Shown here piece after piece: positions 26,228 through 34,903 of a DNA stretch of 64,000 bases. Under the pieces are notes generated by a model that had not been told where the DNA came from, did no database searches, and saw only the letters and a program-made list of their open reading frames with translations. Source of the stretch: Bradyrhizobium sp. B097. GTDB taxonomy: Bacteria; Pseudomonadota; Alphaproteobacteria; Rhizobiales; Xanthobacteraceae. The first letter of the stretch is position 1, and every line of letters starts with the position of its first letter. Position numbers and translations under genes: made by a program. The stretch is from NCBI RefSeq assembly GCF_038957035.1, contig NZ_CP152412.1, forward strand, positions 7,870,501-7,934,500, in the 5' to 3' direction.

Positions 26228-26303
26228 TCTCTCCATCCAGCATTTCGACCACCCGCCGGCGGCATCGTCCGCCGGCGACCCGGCCTCCCGGAGTGAAGAA
26301 CCC

Positions 26304-27074
26304 ATGGAATTATTGTTGCACGACACCGCCGCGGACGACCGCGCGGGAAAAATCCCCGCCGTCACGCTCGGCTTCTGGGTCATCAAGATTCTCGCCACGA
26401 CGCTCGGCGAGACCGGCGGCGACGCCGTCACGATGTCGATGAATCTCGGCTACCTCGTCGGCACCGCGATCTTCGCGGTGATCTTCGCTGTTGCCGTCGC
26501 AGCGCAGATGGCGGCGAGGCGCTTTCACCCCGCTCTCTACTGGACGGTGATCATCGCGACGACGACCGTCGGCACGACCTTTGCCGATTTCGTCGACCGC
26601 TCGCTGGGGATCGGATATCTCGGCGGCTCATCGCTGCTCGCCGGACTGCTCGTTGTGTCCCTTGCCGCATGGCATCGTACCATGGGAACGGTCTCGATCG
26701 CGTCGATCGACAACAAGGCGGCCGAAACCTTCTACTGGATCACGATCCTGTTCTCGCAGACGCTGGGCACCGCGCTCGGCGACTGGATGGCCGACTCCAC
26801 CGGCCTCGGCTATGGTGGCGGCGCCATCGTGTTCGCCGCCGGCATCGCCATCGTTGCCGCCGCCTATCTCTGGACCAGGGTGTCGCGCACGGTGCTGTTC
26901 TGGATCGCGTTCGTCATGACCAGGCCGCTCGGCGCGACTGTCGGCGATTTCCTCGACAAGCCGCTCGATCACGGCGGCCTTGCGCTCAGTCGCTACACGG
27001 CGTCGCTCGCTCTCGCTGTTGCGATCGCCGCCCTGGTCTTCCTCCTGCCGCAGCGGGCGGGGGAGCACGCGTGA
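26304..27074 (+). CDS. second COG4705-type membrane protein
   Basis: A 256-residue paralogue of the 24987 gene. The W-x14-D repeat is perfectly periodic here: W25/D40, W80/D95, W135/D150 and W190/D205, that is, one unit every 55 residues. Motifs include KIPAVTLGFWVIKI, TLGETGGD, FYWITILFSQTLGTALGD and FWIAFVMTRPLGATVGD. GGAGTGA precedes ATG 26304. The two paralogues may form a hetero-oligomer, or one may be regulatory. Probably cotranscribed with 24987 and 25829 under the adjacent OmpR-type regulator. Confidence 0.85.
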   Translation: MELLLHDTAADDRAGKIPAVTLGFWVIKILATTLGETGGDAVTMSMNLGYLVGTAIFAVIFAVAVAAQMAARRFHPALYWTVIIATTTVGTTFADFVDRSLGIGYLGGSSLLAGLLVVSLAAWHRTMGTVSIASIDNKAAETFYWITILFSQTLGTALGDWMADSTGLGYGGGAIVFAAGIAIVAAAYLWTRVSRTVLFWIAFVMTRPLGATVGDFLDKPLDHGGLALSRYTASLALAVAIAALVFLLPQRAGEHA

Positions 27075-27208
27075 ACGCCAAGCCTCTGCCCGCACCGGAC
27101 ATCGTTCTCGTGCGGGTAGGTTGGCGCGTCGCGATCATCGTCTCGCGATTGATCGGTTCGCGGTCGATGGTCTGTCGCGAACTGCATGAACGGAGCCCCT
27201 CGATGTGA
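27071..27208 (+). CDS. possible 45-aa coupled ORF
   Basis: A GTG at 27071 overlaps the stop of the second COG4705 gene (GTGA), giving a 45-residue ORF with a hydrophobic middle (GWRVAIIVSRLIG). The start arrangement looks like translational coupling, but the ORF is short, has no recognised family and may be fortuitous. Confidence 0.3.
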   Translation: MNAKPLPAPDIVLVRVGWRVAIIVSRLIGSRSMVCRELHERSPSM

Positions 27209-27464
27209 GGTGGTTCAAAGCGAGGTCTAGGACATTTTGCCGCAGTTCGTTTGGCCAGCGGGTGTGACGCCCGTCATAGATGCCGCGCGCATATTCTGCG
27301 AACGTGATCTTGATACTGCCTGCATTTTTGACGCGCTGCTCTCAGCCGAATAACGCTGGACCAGGACCAGCCCGCTTCGCGAGCGCAAAGTTGATTGTAA
27401 CGTTGATTGCCTTGCACCTTGGACATTAGCCGGCTTCGACCGGCGCACCACGAGGACGCAAACC
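27209..27464. other. intergenic region before the repeat protein
   Basis: 256 bases less G+C-rich than the flanks and with no convincing ORF. No strong ribosome site precedes ATG 27465 (GAGGACGCAAACC at 27452-27464 is the best). The promoter of the repeat protein must lie here. Confidence 0.5.
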
Positions 27465-29465
27465 ATGGCCAATACCGCACCGGTCGTCACGATCGGTAAC
27501 CACAGCCTGTTGTACAATCAGTGGCAGCAAATGCAGCCATGGCTGACTTACTTCGACGCCGACGGCAATCCCGCGCAGAGCTTTGAGTTCTTCGACAGTG
27601 GTACTGCTGCGACCAGCGGCTATTTCTGGACCTCCAGCAATAGCCATTGGGCTGCCAACACCGTCATCGATGTTGCAGCGTCTGACCTCTCCGATGTGTG
27701 GCTGCGTGCCGGTTCGATCGGCGGCACCGAGACGATCTGGGCACGGGCCTTCGACGGGACGGACTGGAGCACCTGGACCTCGTTCACCTTCACGACGATT
27801 CCAAACACGCCTCCCGTCGCCACGATCAACGACCAGCAGCTGCACACCAACACATGGGCGCAGGTCACGAACTGGCTGAGCTACTCCGACGCCAACGGCG
27901 ACGCCGCGACCAAGTACCAGTTCTGGGACAGCGGCACGGCCGCCACCAGCGCGCATTTCTGGACTCCGACCAATTCGCACTGGGCCGCCAACACGACGAT
28001 CGACGTTTCGGCCGCTGACCTCGCCAATGTCTGGATCCAGGGCGGCTCCGCGACCGGCTCCGAGACCATGTGGGTCAGGGCGTTCGACGGAACGGACTGG
28101 AGCAACTGGGATTCCTTCACGCTGACGTCGACGAATTCGGTACCCGTCGTGACGGCCAGCGATCATTCCGTGCACTTGGGCCAGTGGGTGACCGTCGGCA
28201 ACTGGTTGACGACGTCGGATGCCGACAACGATGCGATCACGAATTACCAGTTCTGGGACAGCGGCTCGGCCGCGACCAGCGCCTATTTCTGGACGCCGAC
28301 CAATTCCCACTGGGATGCCAACACCACGATCGACGTTTCGGCCGCTGATCTCGCCAATGTCTGGATCCAGGGCGGCTCGGCGACCGGTTCCGAGACGATG
28401 TGGGTCCGGGGGTTCGACGGCACCGCGTGGAGCAATTGGGACAGTTTCACGCTGACGTCGACCGTCAACACACCGCCGGTTGCGACCATCAACGACCAGT
28501 CGGTGCACGTCAATCAATGGGTCAAACCCGAAGCCTGGCTCAGCACCAGCGATGCCGAGGGCGATGCGATCACGAAGTATCAGTTCTGGGACAGCGGCAG
28601 CGCCGCGACCAGCGCCTACTTCTGGACGCCGGCCAATGCGCACTGGGCAGCCAACACGGTGATCGACGTTTCGGCGTCCGATCTGGATAATCTCTGGATT
28701 CAGGGTGGCTCGGCGACCGGCTCCGAGACCATGTGGGTCAGGGCGTTCGACGGCACCGCCTGGGGCAATTGGGACAGCTTTAACCTGACGTCCACGAACA
28801 CGGCCCCGACGGTTGCGATCAGCGATCATACGCTGAACGCCGCGCAGTGGGCGCAGCTCGTCAACTGGACGACGGCATCCGACGCCGACGGCGATGCGAT
28901 CACCAAATACCAGTTCTGGGACGGCGGCGGGGCCGCGAACAGCGCCTATTTCTGGACGCCCGACAATTCACACTGGGCAGCCAGCACCCCCATCGACGTT
29001 GCAGCGTCCGATCTGGCCAATGTCTGGGTGCGAGGCGGCACCGCCGGCGGTTCCGAAACCATGTATGCGCGGGCCTTCGACGGTACCGCCTGGAGCAATT
29101 GGGACAGCTTTACCCTGACTTCGCTGCCAAACCATGCGCCCGTCGCCTCGATCAACGATCAGACCTTGCACATCAACGAGTGGAGCCAGGTCAGCAACCT
29201 GTTGTCCTACTCTGACGTCGACGGAAATCCCGCGACCGAGTATCAGTTCTTCGACGGCGGCAACACCGCCGACAGCGGCTACTTCTGGACCTCCGCGAAT
29301 TCGCATTGGGCAGCCAGCACCGTCATCGACGTCAGCGCCGCGGCCGTCGATGACGTCTGGGTCCGCGGTGGCGCCGCCATCGGCACCGAGCCGATGTATG
29401 TGCGTGCGTTCGACGGCATCGACTGGGGCGCGTGGCACGCATTCGTGCTCACGACCATCGTCTAG
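27465..29465 (+). CDS. six-fold tandem repeat protein (about 110 aa per repeat), probable surface/secreted protein
   Basis: A 666-residue protein built entirely of six repeats of 110-111 residues. Each has the plan [NTPPVATINDQ] ... W ... SDADGDA-TKYQFWDSG ... YFWTP-NSHWAANT-IDV-AADL--VWIQGGSATGSETMWVRAFDGT-WS-WDSF-LTS. The repeats contain acidic calcium-type turns (DADGDA) and many tryptophans. Such repeats occur in large rhizobial RTX/adhesin-type proteins. There is no signal peptide, RTX nonapeptide or type I C-terminal signal here, so the export route is unclear. DNA of the middle repeats is nearly identical, implying recent expansion. Confidence 0.85.
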   Translation: MANTAPVVTIGNHSLLYNQWQQMQPWLTYFDADGNPAQSFEFFDSGTAATSGYFWTSSNSHWAANTVIDVAASDLSDVWLRAGSIGGTETIWARAFDGTDWSTWTSFTFTTIPNTPPVATINDQQLHTNTWAQVTNWLSYSDANGDAATKYQFWDSGTAATSAHFWTPTNSHWAANTTIDVSAADLANVWIQGGSATGSETMWVRAFDGTDWSNWDSFTLTSTNSVPVVTASDHSVHLGQWVTVGNWLTTSDADNDAITNYQFWDSGSAATSAYFWTPTNSHWDANTTIDVSAADLANVWIQGGSATGSETMWVRGFDGTAWSNWDSFTLTSTVNTPPVATINDQSVHVNQWVKPEAWLSTSDAEGDAITKYQFWDSGSAATSAYFWTPANAHWAANTVIDVSASDLDNLWIQGGSATGSETMWVRAFDGTAWGNWDSFNLTSTNTAPTVAISDHTLNAAQWAQLVNWTTASDADGDAITKYQFWDGGGAANSAYFWTPDNSHWAASTPIDVAASDLANVWVRGGTAGGSETMYARAFDGTAWSNWDSFTLTSLPNHAPVASINDQTLHINEWSQVSNLLSYSDVDGNPATEYQFFDGGNTADSGYFWTSANSHWAASTVIDVSAAAVDDVWVRGGAAIGTEPMYVRAFDGIDWGAWHAFVLTTIV

Positions 29466-29534
29466 CTGCCTGTCGCGATCCGGCGGCGGACATGGCATTG
29501 CCGTGTCACGCCACCGGCTGTCCGGATACACAGC

Positions 29535-30512
29535 CTAGTTCGGCGTGAAGATGACCTTGCCCCTGAATGCTGCCGCCTTGGCGATGGCTTCCGGGAATCC
29601 TTCGAGGCCATAGCTCCCCACCACCGGCGCGCTGATCGCGCCGGATGCGACCATCGGCACGAGATGGCCGTACATCCTGGCCAAGGCTTCATCGGTTGCA
29701 GTCTTGCCCCAATGGCCGAGCCAGAAGCCGCGCACCGACACTTCATTGAAGATCACGCTCAAGGCCGAGCCGGAGAACGGCTGTCCGCTCATCGCGCTGT
29801 AGATGACGAGCACCGCCTTCGGCGCCAGGCAGTTCATCAGGTTCAAGGCGGACGCGCCGCCGACGACGTCGAGCGCCAATAGGATCGGCGCGCCGCCGGT
29901 CTCCTTGGCGACACGTTTGGCGAGATCCGGCCCGTCGACCAGCACGACATCGCCGCCGACCGACTTGACCTCGTCGACGACCTCCTCGCGCCGGACCACG
30001 TTGACCGTCTTGAGACCGAGCGACTTGGCAACCGCGATCACCGCCCGCGCCGTCGCCGAATTGGCACCATTCTGGATCACCCAGCCGCCGTGCGGGATCT
30101 TCACGAAATCGGTCAGGAGTAGATAGGCGGTCGCCGGATTGACCCCGATCATCGAGAGTTGCTGGACGTCCGCCTTCTCGGGCAACGGCCGCTGCCACGA
30201 CGCCGTGAACTTGACGCGTTCGGTCCATGTCGGGACCGTGAACGGGATCAACGTGCGGTCGCCCTCCTTCAGGTTCTTGACCTGCGATCCCGCGGCGACC
30301 ACGCGCCCGACGCCCTCGATCCCGAGCGTCGCCGGTGGCGTCGGCAGATAGCCGTAGCGCCCGGCGATGATCATGAAATCCGAGTTGTTGATCGGCGCGG
30401 CTTCCACCGCGACCACGACCTCATTGGGACCGGGGCTGCCGACGTCGGCCACCTCGCTGAGCTTGACCACATCCTGAGCACGTCCGAATGCAACGACCTG
30501 AACAGCCTTCAT
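29535..30512 (-). CDS. MDR-family NAD(P)H reductase (2-enoyl reductase/quinone oxidoreductase-like)
   Basis: A 325-residue zinc-independent medium-chain reductase. The substrate end starts MKAVQVVAFG and has EAAPINNSDFMIIAGRYG and LGIEGVGRVVAAG. The Rossmann part has VIQNGANSATARAVIAVAKSLG, as in the MECR/ETR enoyl reductases. No structural zinc cysteines are visible. It should reduce an activated double bond with NADPH. ATG 30512 has GGGAG upstream. It is divergent from a TetR gene, so it is probably induced by an electrophile. Confidence 0.88.
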   Translation of the reverse strand: MKAVQVVAFGRAQDVVKLSEVADVGSPGPNEVVVAVEAAPINNSDFMIIAGRYGYLPTPPATLGIEGVGRVVAAGSQVKNLKEGDRTLIPFTVPTWTERVKFTASWQRPLPEKADVQQLSMIGVNPATAYLLLTDFVKIPHGGWVIQNGANSATARAVIAVAKSLGLKTVNVVRREEVVDEVKSVGGDVVLVDGPDLAKRVAKETGGAPILLALDVVGGASALNLMNCLAPKAVLVIYSAMSGQPFSGSALSVIFNEVSVRGFWLGHWGKTATDEALARMYGHLVPMVASGAISAPVVGSYGLEGFPEAIAKAAAFRGKVIFTPN

Positions 30513-30532
30513 GGCACGATCTCCCGATTTCG

Positions 30533-30628
30533 TTATGTACCAGTAAGTATAGAATGTCGACGACGTCAATGGTCCGAATCGCCTTCACGGCAAGGTGAAG
30601 GCTTCACATCCGACGCGGGAGTACATAA
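30533..30628. promoter_or_regulatory. divergent promoter region with TTATGTAC/GTACATAA inverted copies
   Basis: TTATGTAC (30533-30540) and GTACATAA (30621-30628) are inverted 8-mers, the first in a TACCAGTAAGTATAG context that looks like a half-conserved TetR site. They may bind the TetR at 30638, but the 80-base spacing is unusual. Confidence 0.35.
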
Positions 30629-30637
30629 AAGGACGAT

Positions 30638-31213
30638 ATGGCAAGGCCGCGCAGCTTCGATCCGGACGACGTTCTGGAAATCGCCCGTCAGGTGTTCTGG
30701 CAGAAGGGCTTTCAGGCGACCTCGCTCGACGAGATCACCGCGGCGAGCGGCGTCGCGAAGCCCAGCCTCTACGCGGCGTTCGGCGACAAGAACGCGTTGT
30801 TCCTCAAGGTGCTGGACCGCTATCACGACGGCATTCTGGGCTGGGCCGAGCGCGTGCTGGCGCAGCCGGGGCCGGGGCGAGAAGCCATCAGGCAGTGGCT
30901 GACCGGCTTCATCCCCTACTGCTCGGGCGAGAAGGGACAGCGCGGCTGCCTGTCGATCAATTCCGCGACCGACGGCTCGCTCGATCAGGCCGGGTTTCGC
31001 AAGAGCATCGAACGCTACAACCGGCGGCTCGAAGAGCTGTTGCGCGCGCGGCTGTGCGCCGACCGCGCCGAGTTCAGCAAGGGCTTTGACCCCGACACGA
31101 CCGCGCACACCATCATGGTGGTGCATGCCGGGCTGCTGGCGCTCGCGCATCAAAGGCCGGATCCGAAACGGGTGAAGGCCGTGATCGACCAGGTGATGGG
31201 CCTGCTCGCCTGA
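30638..31213 (+). CDS. TetR/AcrR-family regulator
   Basis: A 191-residue repressor. The N-terminal DNA-binding domain reads ARQVFWQKGFQATSLDEITAASG with KPSLYAAFGDKNALF, a standard TetR helix-turn-helix. The C-terminal half (GQRGCLSINSATDGSLD) is like the YxaF/TetR_C_13 group of electrophile-responsive regulators. AAAGGA lies before ATG 30638. It is divergent from the MDR reductase and probably represses it. Confidence 0.9.
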   Translation: MARPRSFDPDDVLEIARQVFWQKGFQATSLDEITAASGVAKPSLYAAFGDKNALFLKVLDRYHDGILGWAERVLAQPGPGREAIRQWLTGFIPYCSGEKGQRGCLSINSATDGSLDQAGFRKSIERYNRRLEELLRARLCADRAEFSKGFDPDTTAHTIMVVHAGLLALAHQRPDPKRVKAVIDQVMGLLA

Positions 31214-31266
31214 CTTTGCCGGCACCCGGCCCGGCGGCACACAGTGCCTCGCATGAATGTTACTAT

Positions 31267-31280
31267 ATGACGATCGTCAT
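31267..31280. promoter_or_regulatory. perfect 14-bp palindrome ATGACGATCGTCAT
   Basis: Located 70 bases upstream of the exported 118-residue gene, next to ACTATAT, which may be a -10 element. It has the form of a TetR-type operator and differs from every other operator seen in the window, so its regulator is probably elsewhere. Confidence 0.45.
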
Positions 31281-31350
31281 GTTATTGATGTCGCGCGGGT
31301 GATGACCATGTCCGGATTGGCTGCTGGGCCTTTCCGGATCTGGGGATCAG

Positions 31351-31707
31351 ATGAACAAACCGTTTTGGCGTGCGACGCTTTTTGCCATCACCGGCTTGCT
31401 GGCGCTGCCGGCGATCGGCCCGGTGCAAGCCCATGATCACCAGCATCCCGAGTTGAACGGCTGGTATGAGAGCCTGCACAGCGGCAAGGGACCCTGCTGC
31501 GACGGCAGCGACGCGCAGCGTGTCGACGATGCCGATTGGGACACCAAGGACGGCCACTATCGCGTCCGCCTCGAGGGTGAGTGGGTCGACGTTCCCGAGG
31601 ACGCCGTCGTCGCCGGACCGAACCGCGCCGGCCGCACCATGGTCTGGCCGTATTACCTCGATGGCCACCCGCGGCCGCGCTGCTTCATGCCGGGCAGCAT
31701 GGGCTGA
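31351..31707 (+). CDS. small exported protein with cysteines
   Basis: A 118-residue protein with a signal peptide (NKPFWRATLFAITGLLALPAIGPVQA, cleavage near residue 27). The mature part begins HDHQHPELNGWYESLHSGKGPCCDGSDAQRV, with adjacent cysteines and a histidine-rich start that could bind metal. It ends PRCFMPGSMG. No family name, but the composition fits a periplasmic protein. A GGGGA site precedes ATG 31351. A 14-bp palindrome sits in its promoter. Confidence 0.8.
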   Translation: MNKPFWRATLFAITGLLALPAIGPVQAHDHQHPELNGWYESLHSGKGPCCDGSDAQRVDDADWDTKDGHYRVRLEGEWVDVPEDAVVAGPNRAGRTMVWPYYLDGHPRPRCFMPGSMG

Positions 31708-31752
31708 ACGTGATGAAGTTAGGTGTAATCGATCTCGTCAGGCACTGACTAC

Positions 31753-31876
31753 ACCTCTCCCGCTTGCGGGGGAGGTCGCATCGCATCGAAGATGCGATGC
31801 GGGTGGGGGTTCTCTCCGCAGCGTGACCCGTGGAGAGAGCCCCCACCCCAGCCCTCCCCCGCGAGCGGGAGAGGGG
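31753..31876. repeat. palindromic repeat (type D: CCTCTCCCGCTTGCGGGGGAGG family)
   Basis: Ends are inverted copies (CCTCTCCCGCTTGCGGG and CCCGCGAGCGGGAGAGG), with inner GGGTGGGGG/CCCCCACCC arms. The same family is at 35376, 40335, 45990 and 53620, each with diverged centre. It fills the gap between genes 31351 and 31975. Confidence 0.75.
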
Positions 31877-31974
31877 GCGGACCGCCTCGCGATTGTTATT
31901 CAACCTCATCTCATCATGCCTCGGGCGAACCACGAGCGCGCCGCGACGAAGCGCGCGTCCGCGAACGCCGCTGA

Positions 31975-34050
31975 TCAGAGATCCAGCTGCACCCGCCCCT
32001 CGTCGTCGCCATCCGGCTTCGCCGGCACGGCGCAGCAGATCAGCACCTCGTCGTCAGCCACCTCGGCGGTCGGCTCCTTCAGATAGGTCACGGCGCCTGC
32101 CAGCAATCGGGTTCGACAGCTTCCGCAATTGCCTTCCCGGCAACTGAAGGCCGGGCTGAGGCCGCGCTCCTCCGCGAGTTCGAGCAGCGTTCCCGACTCC
32201 GGCGTCCAGCGCGCTTCCTTCATCGATGCGGTGAAGGCGACCGCAACCGGCGTGGTCGCAGCCGGCCGGCGCGGCGGCACTGTCGTGGCCACGTCCGGCT
32301 TCCGCAGCAGCGACGATGGACCGAACGCCTCGGCGTGAATCCTGCCGTCGGCAATGTTGTAGCCGCGCAGGGCGTCATAGAGCGATTGGGTGAACTGCGG
32401 CGGCCCGCACAGATAGAAATCGTAGTCGTTGAACGGCAGGACGCGCGACAGCAGCGCCATGTCGATCCGCCCCGCGGCGTCGTAGTCCATGCCTTGCTCG
32501 GCGCCATCGACGTCACCGAGGACGCGGATGATCCGGACCGCGCCGCCGGCGGCATCGACCAATTGCTGCAACTCGTCGCCGAACGCGCGCTCGGCCCTGG
32601 CATGCGCGGCCTGGAACAGGAAGGTCGGCCGAATGCCGCGGGTGCGCAGCCCTTCGTAGACCACGTGGCGCAGCATCGCGAGCATCGGCGTGATGCCGAC
32701 GCCGCCGGCAAGCAGCACCACGGGGCGCTTCTCGCGTGCATCGATCGTGAAGCCGCCGCTCGGCGCCCGTGCCTCGATGATGTCGCCGACATGGATCGTG
32801 TCGTGGAGATGCTGCGACACCAGGCCGTCGCGCTTCACGCTGATCCGGTACATCTCGTCCGACGGCGCGACCGACAGCGTGTAGGTGCGAATGACCGGCT
32901 TGTCGGAGCCGGGCAATGCGAGGCGGATCGGCAGATGCTGTCCGGCCTGATGCGGCAGCAGCCCTGCGCCATCGTCCGGCTGCAGATGAAACGAGCGGAT
33001 CGAACGGCTCTCGTCGACGATCTCAGTGACCTTGAACGGGCGCCAGTTCGTTGCGCGCTCGGCCGCGCGGAGCCGGTCGGCGGCCTGCGCCCAGTCGCCG
33101 GTCATCAGTGCATTCGGCGACCAGCCTTCGGCCCGGAACGCCCAACGCAGCGGCAGCGCGCCGCGCCTGCGCACCACGCGGCGGGCACGGAAGCTCCAGA
33201 GCCGTTCGGCGCCCTGGAACGCCGCGATCTCCGGCGAGTCCAGGATCACCTCGGCATCGCCGGTCAGCTGCAGCATGTCGCCGGTTTCGAAATCGACGAA
33301 CACCAGCCCGGCCTTGCCGTTGACGAGGATGTTGCCGAGCGTGTTGAAGAACAGATTGCCGGCGAAATCGGGGATCGTCAGCGTGCCGTCGGCGGCGACG
33401 CGAACGAAACCGGCCTTGCCGCCGCGATGCGAAACATCGACCTGGCGACGGTCCTCGCGCTCGGCATAGGACGCCACGAAGAACGTATCCGCTGCCGCGA
33501 TCGTGTCGCGCGCGGCCTGGTCGAGCCTCATGCCCTGCTCGACCTCTCCGGTGAATGCTGCGGCCGGCTCGCGCACAAAGGCGAAATCGCGCAGCTGGAT
33601 ATATTGCGGACAATTGCCAAAACTCTGGTCGAGTTCGAGGCTGAGCGCCTTGCCCGACGATGCACGAAGCAGCCCGTTCGCACGGTTGCGACGCCGCGTG
33701 TGCAATTCGATTCCGAGCAATCCGATCGCATCGCCCTCGCGCATGCCCTCGCTGACGGGATCGCTGGCGTCAGGCCGCGCATCGATTGCGAGGCTGCGCG
33801 GCGTCGGCGAGGCGATGAAGCCGGGCCGGCCGGCCAGCAACGAGGCCCACGCGTCGCCGCGCCGGTCGACGCTGCCGACCACGATGAAGGGAATCTGCGC
33901 GAAGAAATCGCGATGTTGGTCGGGCATGAAGTCTCGCACCGCGCGCTGGCCGACCGCCGCCATCTTCTCGGCGACGCCAACTTTCTGCTGGATCGCCATC
34001 TCGCCGGCATGCCAGGTCGCGAGCTTGCTCTTGGTTCGCCTGTCGCTCAT
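31975..34050 (-). CDS. PNPOx-like / ferredoxin reductase / 2Fe-2S ferredoxin fusion
   Basis: A 691-residue three-part protein. Residues 1-330 are a pyridoxamine-phosphate-oxidase-like flavin barrel (AQIPFIVVGSVDRRGDAWASLLAGRPGF). Residues about 335-560 form a ferredoxin-NADP reductase module with FAD motif RTYTLS and NAD loop LLAGGVGITPML. The C-terminal 90 residues are a plant-type 2Fe-2S ferredoxin with Cys637, Cys642 and Cys645 (CREGNCGSC) and a pair at 672-673. It would carry electrons from NAD(P)H to an oxygenase or thiol acceptor. No terminal oxygenase is encoded beside it. GST, Rieske and amidohydrolase genes follow upstream on the same strand. Confidence 0.9.
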   Translation of the reverse strand: MSDRRTKSKLATWHAGEMAIQQKVGVAEKMAAVGQRAVRDFMPDQHRDFFAQIPFIVVGSVDRRGDAWASLLAGRPGFIASPTPRSLAIDARPDASDPVSEGMREGDAIGLLGIELHTRRRNRANGLLRASSGKALSLELDQSFGNCPQYIQLRDFAFVREPAAAFTGEVEQGMRLDQAARDTIAAADTFFVASYAEREDRRQVDVSHRGGKAGFVRVAADGTLTIPDFAGNLFFNTLGNILVNGKAGLVFVDFETGDMLQLTGDAEVILDSPEIAAFQGAERLWSFRARRVVRRRGALPLRWAFRAEGWSPNALMTGDWAQAADRLRAAERATNWRPFKVTEIVDESRSIRSFHLQPDDGAGLLPHQAGQHLPIRLALPGSDKPVIRTYTLSVAPSDEMYRISVKRDGLVSQHLHDTIHVGDIIEARAPSGGFTIDAREKRPVVLLAGGVGITPMLAMLRHVVYEGLRTRGIRPTFLFQAAHARAERAFGDELQQLVDAAGGAVRIIRVLGDVDGAEQGMDYDAAGRIDMALLSRVLPFNDYDFYLCGPPQFTQSLYDALRGYNIADGRIHAEAFGPSSLLRKPDVATTVPPRRPAATTPVAVAFTASMKEARWTPESGTLLELAEERGLSPAFSCREGNCGSCRTRLLAGAVTYLKEPTAEVADDEVLICCAVPAKPDGDDEGRVQLDL

Positions 34051-34110
34051 CGCATCGTCCTCCCTTGCGGGGTTGGACGGGCGCGCCCGCGGGCACGCCC
34101 GATCGACCTG

Positions 34111-34728
34111 TCATGCAGCAGCCGCTAGACCGGCGCGCGTCTTGGCAAAGGGCACGAAGCCCGGCAGCGCCTCGACCCGGCGCAGGAACGCGTTGACGCG
34201 CGGATAGGCGGAGAGATCGACGTTGCCCTCGGGCGCGCTCGACAGATAGCTGTAGAGCGCGACGTCCGCGATCGTCGGCTGCGCGCCGACCAGCCAGTCG
34301 CGATCGGCAAGATGGGCTTCGAGCCGCTTCAGCAGGACGTGAGCGCGCGCGATCACGTCGTCCGGATTGAACTTCGCGCCGAACACCGTGATCAGCCGCG
34401 CCGCGGCGGGCCCGAATGCGAGATCGCCGGCGGCAACCGACAGCCAGCGCTGCACCATGGCCGCGCCCTTCGCATCCTGCGGCAGCCAGTCGGTGCGGCC
34501 GAGCTTGGTCGCGAGATAGACCAAGATCGCGTTGGAATCGGCAATAATGGTGCCGTCGTCGTCGAGCACCGGCACCTGGCCGAACGGATTGAGCGCGAGG
34601 AATTCCGGCGTCTTCTGCGCCGCGGACCTGAGGTCGACGTCGACCACCTCGTGCGGAATGCCCAGCAGGGACATGAACAGGCGGGCGCGGTGTGCGTGGC
34701 CGGAGAGAGCAAAGTGATAGAGCTTCAT
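34111..34728 (-). CDS. glutathione S-transferase
   Basis: A 205-residue GST. The N-terminal thioredoxin fold begins [18 protein letters not shown], with Ser9 as the likely thiolate-stabilising residue, then [13 protein letters not shown] (cis-Pro) and [12 protein letters not shown], the glutathione-binding Ser. The C-terminal helical half has [14 protein letters not shown]. It conjugates or isomerises electrophiles with glutathione. It is 60 bases upstream of the reductase fusion, so the two are probably cotranscribed. Confidence 0.92.
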   Translation of the reverse strand: MKLYHFALSGHAHRARLFMSLLGIPHEVVDVDLRSAAQKTPEFLALNPFGQVPVLDDDGTIIADSNAILVYLATKLGRTDWLPQDAKGAAMVQRWLSVAAGDLAFGPAAARLITVFGAKFNPDDVIARAHVLLKRLEAHLADRDWLVGAQPTIADVALYSYLSSAPEGNVDLSAYPRVNAFLRRVEALPGFVPFAKTRAGLAAAA

Positions 34729-34824
34729 GGTGCCGTTCCTGATGTCGTGGACGGGGTTATCCCGTCCGCGACTTCAAGGTGGCCCATTGCAGTGGATATT
34801 ATAATTGCTGCTGACGGAACTTCA

Positions 34825-34845
34825 TTATTGCGAACATTGCAATAA
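34825..34845. promoter_or_regulatory. inverted repeat TTATTGC-N7-GCAATAA
   Basis: Perfect 7-base arms in an AT-rich patch about 100 bases before the GST start. It is a plausible operator or promoter element for the GST/reductase genes; the regulator is unknown. Confidence 0.4.
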
Positions 34846-34903
34846 CACTATGTACCGTCATGGCAGGGCTTGCCTCGGCATGACGGATTTTACGCCGCGG
34901 CCT

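Noticed and set aside
27426..28829. 467-codon reverse ORF with repeated segments opposite the repeat protein
   Set aside because: The repeats in it only mirror the tandem DNA of the forward gene. The forward frame has the coherent Trp/Asp-rich modules.
27465..29465. CRISPR array or satellite
   Set aside because: The repeat unit is about 333 bases, in frame and coding. There are no short repeats with unique spacers.
32335..34128. 597-codon forward ORF opposite the reductase fusion
   Set aside because: Shadow of a well-supported 691-residue gene; no domain and no ribosome site.
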